Positions 12,943 to 13,315 of a DNA stretch of 13,315 nucleotides are shown piece by piece. The stretch's first letter is position 1. Every line of letters starts with the position of its first letter. A program made the position numbers and the translations under genes. Location: the NCBI GenBank assembly GCA_051657245.1, contig JBOFKI010000127.1, positions 1 to 13,315 on the forward strand. Reading direction: 5' to 3'. The notes under the pieces were generated by a model. It saw nothing but the letters and a program-made list of their open reading frames with translations, made no database searches and was not told where the DNA came from. The stretch is from JBOFFI01 sp051657245 (GTDB lineage Bacteria > Pseudomonadota > Alphaproteobacteria > Holosporales > JBOFFI01).

Positions 12943-13315
12943 TCAGTTACCCAAATGACTCCCTTCCGGAAAAAGAGTTGGGATTTTTCCATATTCATCA
13001 TTCTCTTCAACGACCGGTTGAGGGCGCATTGGTTGAGTGACCATTGATGCAGGACGGGCCGACTGCTGCGAAGGTATGATAGTCTCAGAAGCTGCTTTAA
13101 CATTCCCTTGGTAAGCATCACCCCCTGGGAGGAATTCAGGTGGATTGCCGTAGGTATCGTGTCCCATTGTTTGTAAGATGCTTTTTCGGACAGGGATATC
13201 GTGAGCAGAACCATAATGGCTTTCTGGTTTTGAAAGATTTGAATCTGTCTTTCCAAGTTCCACATCTGTCTTTTGTTGAGGCTTTTCGGCCAATTTTTTG
13301 AGTTGATGCTTTTTG
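12943..13315 (-). CDS. C-terminal part of an unrecognised hydrophilic protein (5' end outside window)
   Basis: The frame is open from the right edge of the window to a TGA at 12943-12945, giving the last 123 or so residues of a longer protein. It begins in the window with lysine-rich KKHQLKKLAEKPQQKTD and has no membrane segment. It is rich in Pro, Gly, Ser, Glu and Asn, suggesting a disordered tail. Two copies of a short motif are visible: YGNPPEFLPGGDAYQGN and, at the very end, YGKIPTLFPEGSHLGN, sharing the pattern YG..P....P.G....GN. No family was recognised. A competing frame at 12921-13265 was judged less likely because it is closed upstream and lacks such internal order. Only the existence of a gene in this frame is claimed. 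Confidence 0.55.
   Translation of the reverse strand, partial: KKHQLKKLAEKPQQKTDVELGKTDSNLSKPESHYGSAHDIPVRKSILQTMGHDTYGNPPEFLPGGDAYQGNVKAASETIIPSQQSARPASMVTQPMRPQPVVEENDEYGKIPTLFPEGSHLGN

Noticed and set aside
12921..13265. Alternative 114-codon minus-strand frame at the right end
   Set aside because: It is closed at both ends inside the window and lacks internal order. The overlapping frame ending at 12943 stays open to the edge and shows a repeated motif.

Overview
The window looks like a chromosomal segment of an alphaproteobacterium that lives in or with eukaryotic cells, most likely of the Holosporales/Rickettsiales type. Three things point that way. The aa3 oxidase genes run ctaC-ctaD-ctaB and encode a mitochondrial-type enzyme. 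The lipid A pathway uses LpxI. An exported-looking protein joins an F-box to leucine-rich repeats, an architecture known mainly from eukaryotes and from bacteria that manipulate them. The genus cannot be named from the sequence alone.

Layout: (1) 1-1407 holds two copies of a roughly 145-bp terminal-inverted-repeat element, a tRNA-Ser(GGA) gene and, on the minus strand, a one-domain ion-channel-like protein with an aberrant selectivity filter. (2) 1437-4241 is a compact minus-strand lipid A operon, lpxA-lpxI-lpxB. (3) 4242-6365 is an accessory block: an AT-rich divergent intergenic region, the F-box/LRR gene with its own terminator, and a MORN-repeat gene with its own promoter. (4) 6429-9072 is a plus-strand housekeeping run, rplY-pth-rnhB, then sodB behind a near-consensus promoter whose spacer contains a perfect 15-bp palindrome. 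(5) 9174-12670 is the minus-strand cytochrome oxidase operon ctaC-ctaD-ctaB with short start/stop overlaps, so it converges on sodB. (6) 12713-13315 holds a third copy of the repeat element and the 3' end of an unrecognised minus-strand gene that runs off the right edge.

How the genes fit together: LpxA, LpxI and LpxB supply lipid A steps 1, 4 and 5. LpxC and LpxD must be encoded elsewhere. CtaC and CtaD form the CuA and heme a/heme a3-CuB core of the terminal oxidase, and CtaB makes heme O, the precursor of its heme A. Cox3 and the CuB chaperone CtaG are not next to them. RplY, Pth and RnhB serve translation and genome maintenance, and SodB removes superoxide. The most unusual content is the accessory block between lpxA and rplY (F-box/LRR plus MORN proteins), the channel-like gene, and the dispersed inverted-repeat element with compensatory changes in its ends.

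Several starts differ from the longest possible frame: 1237, 5742, 6543, 8470, 10121 and 12617. They were chosen from Shine-Dalgarno position, promoter position or family N-termini.
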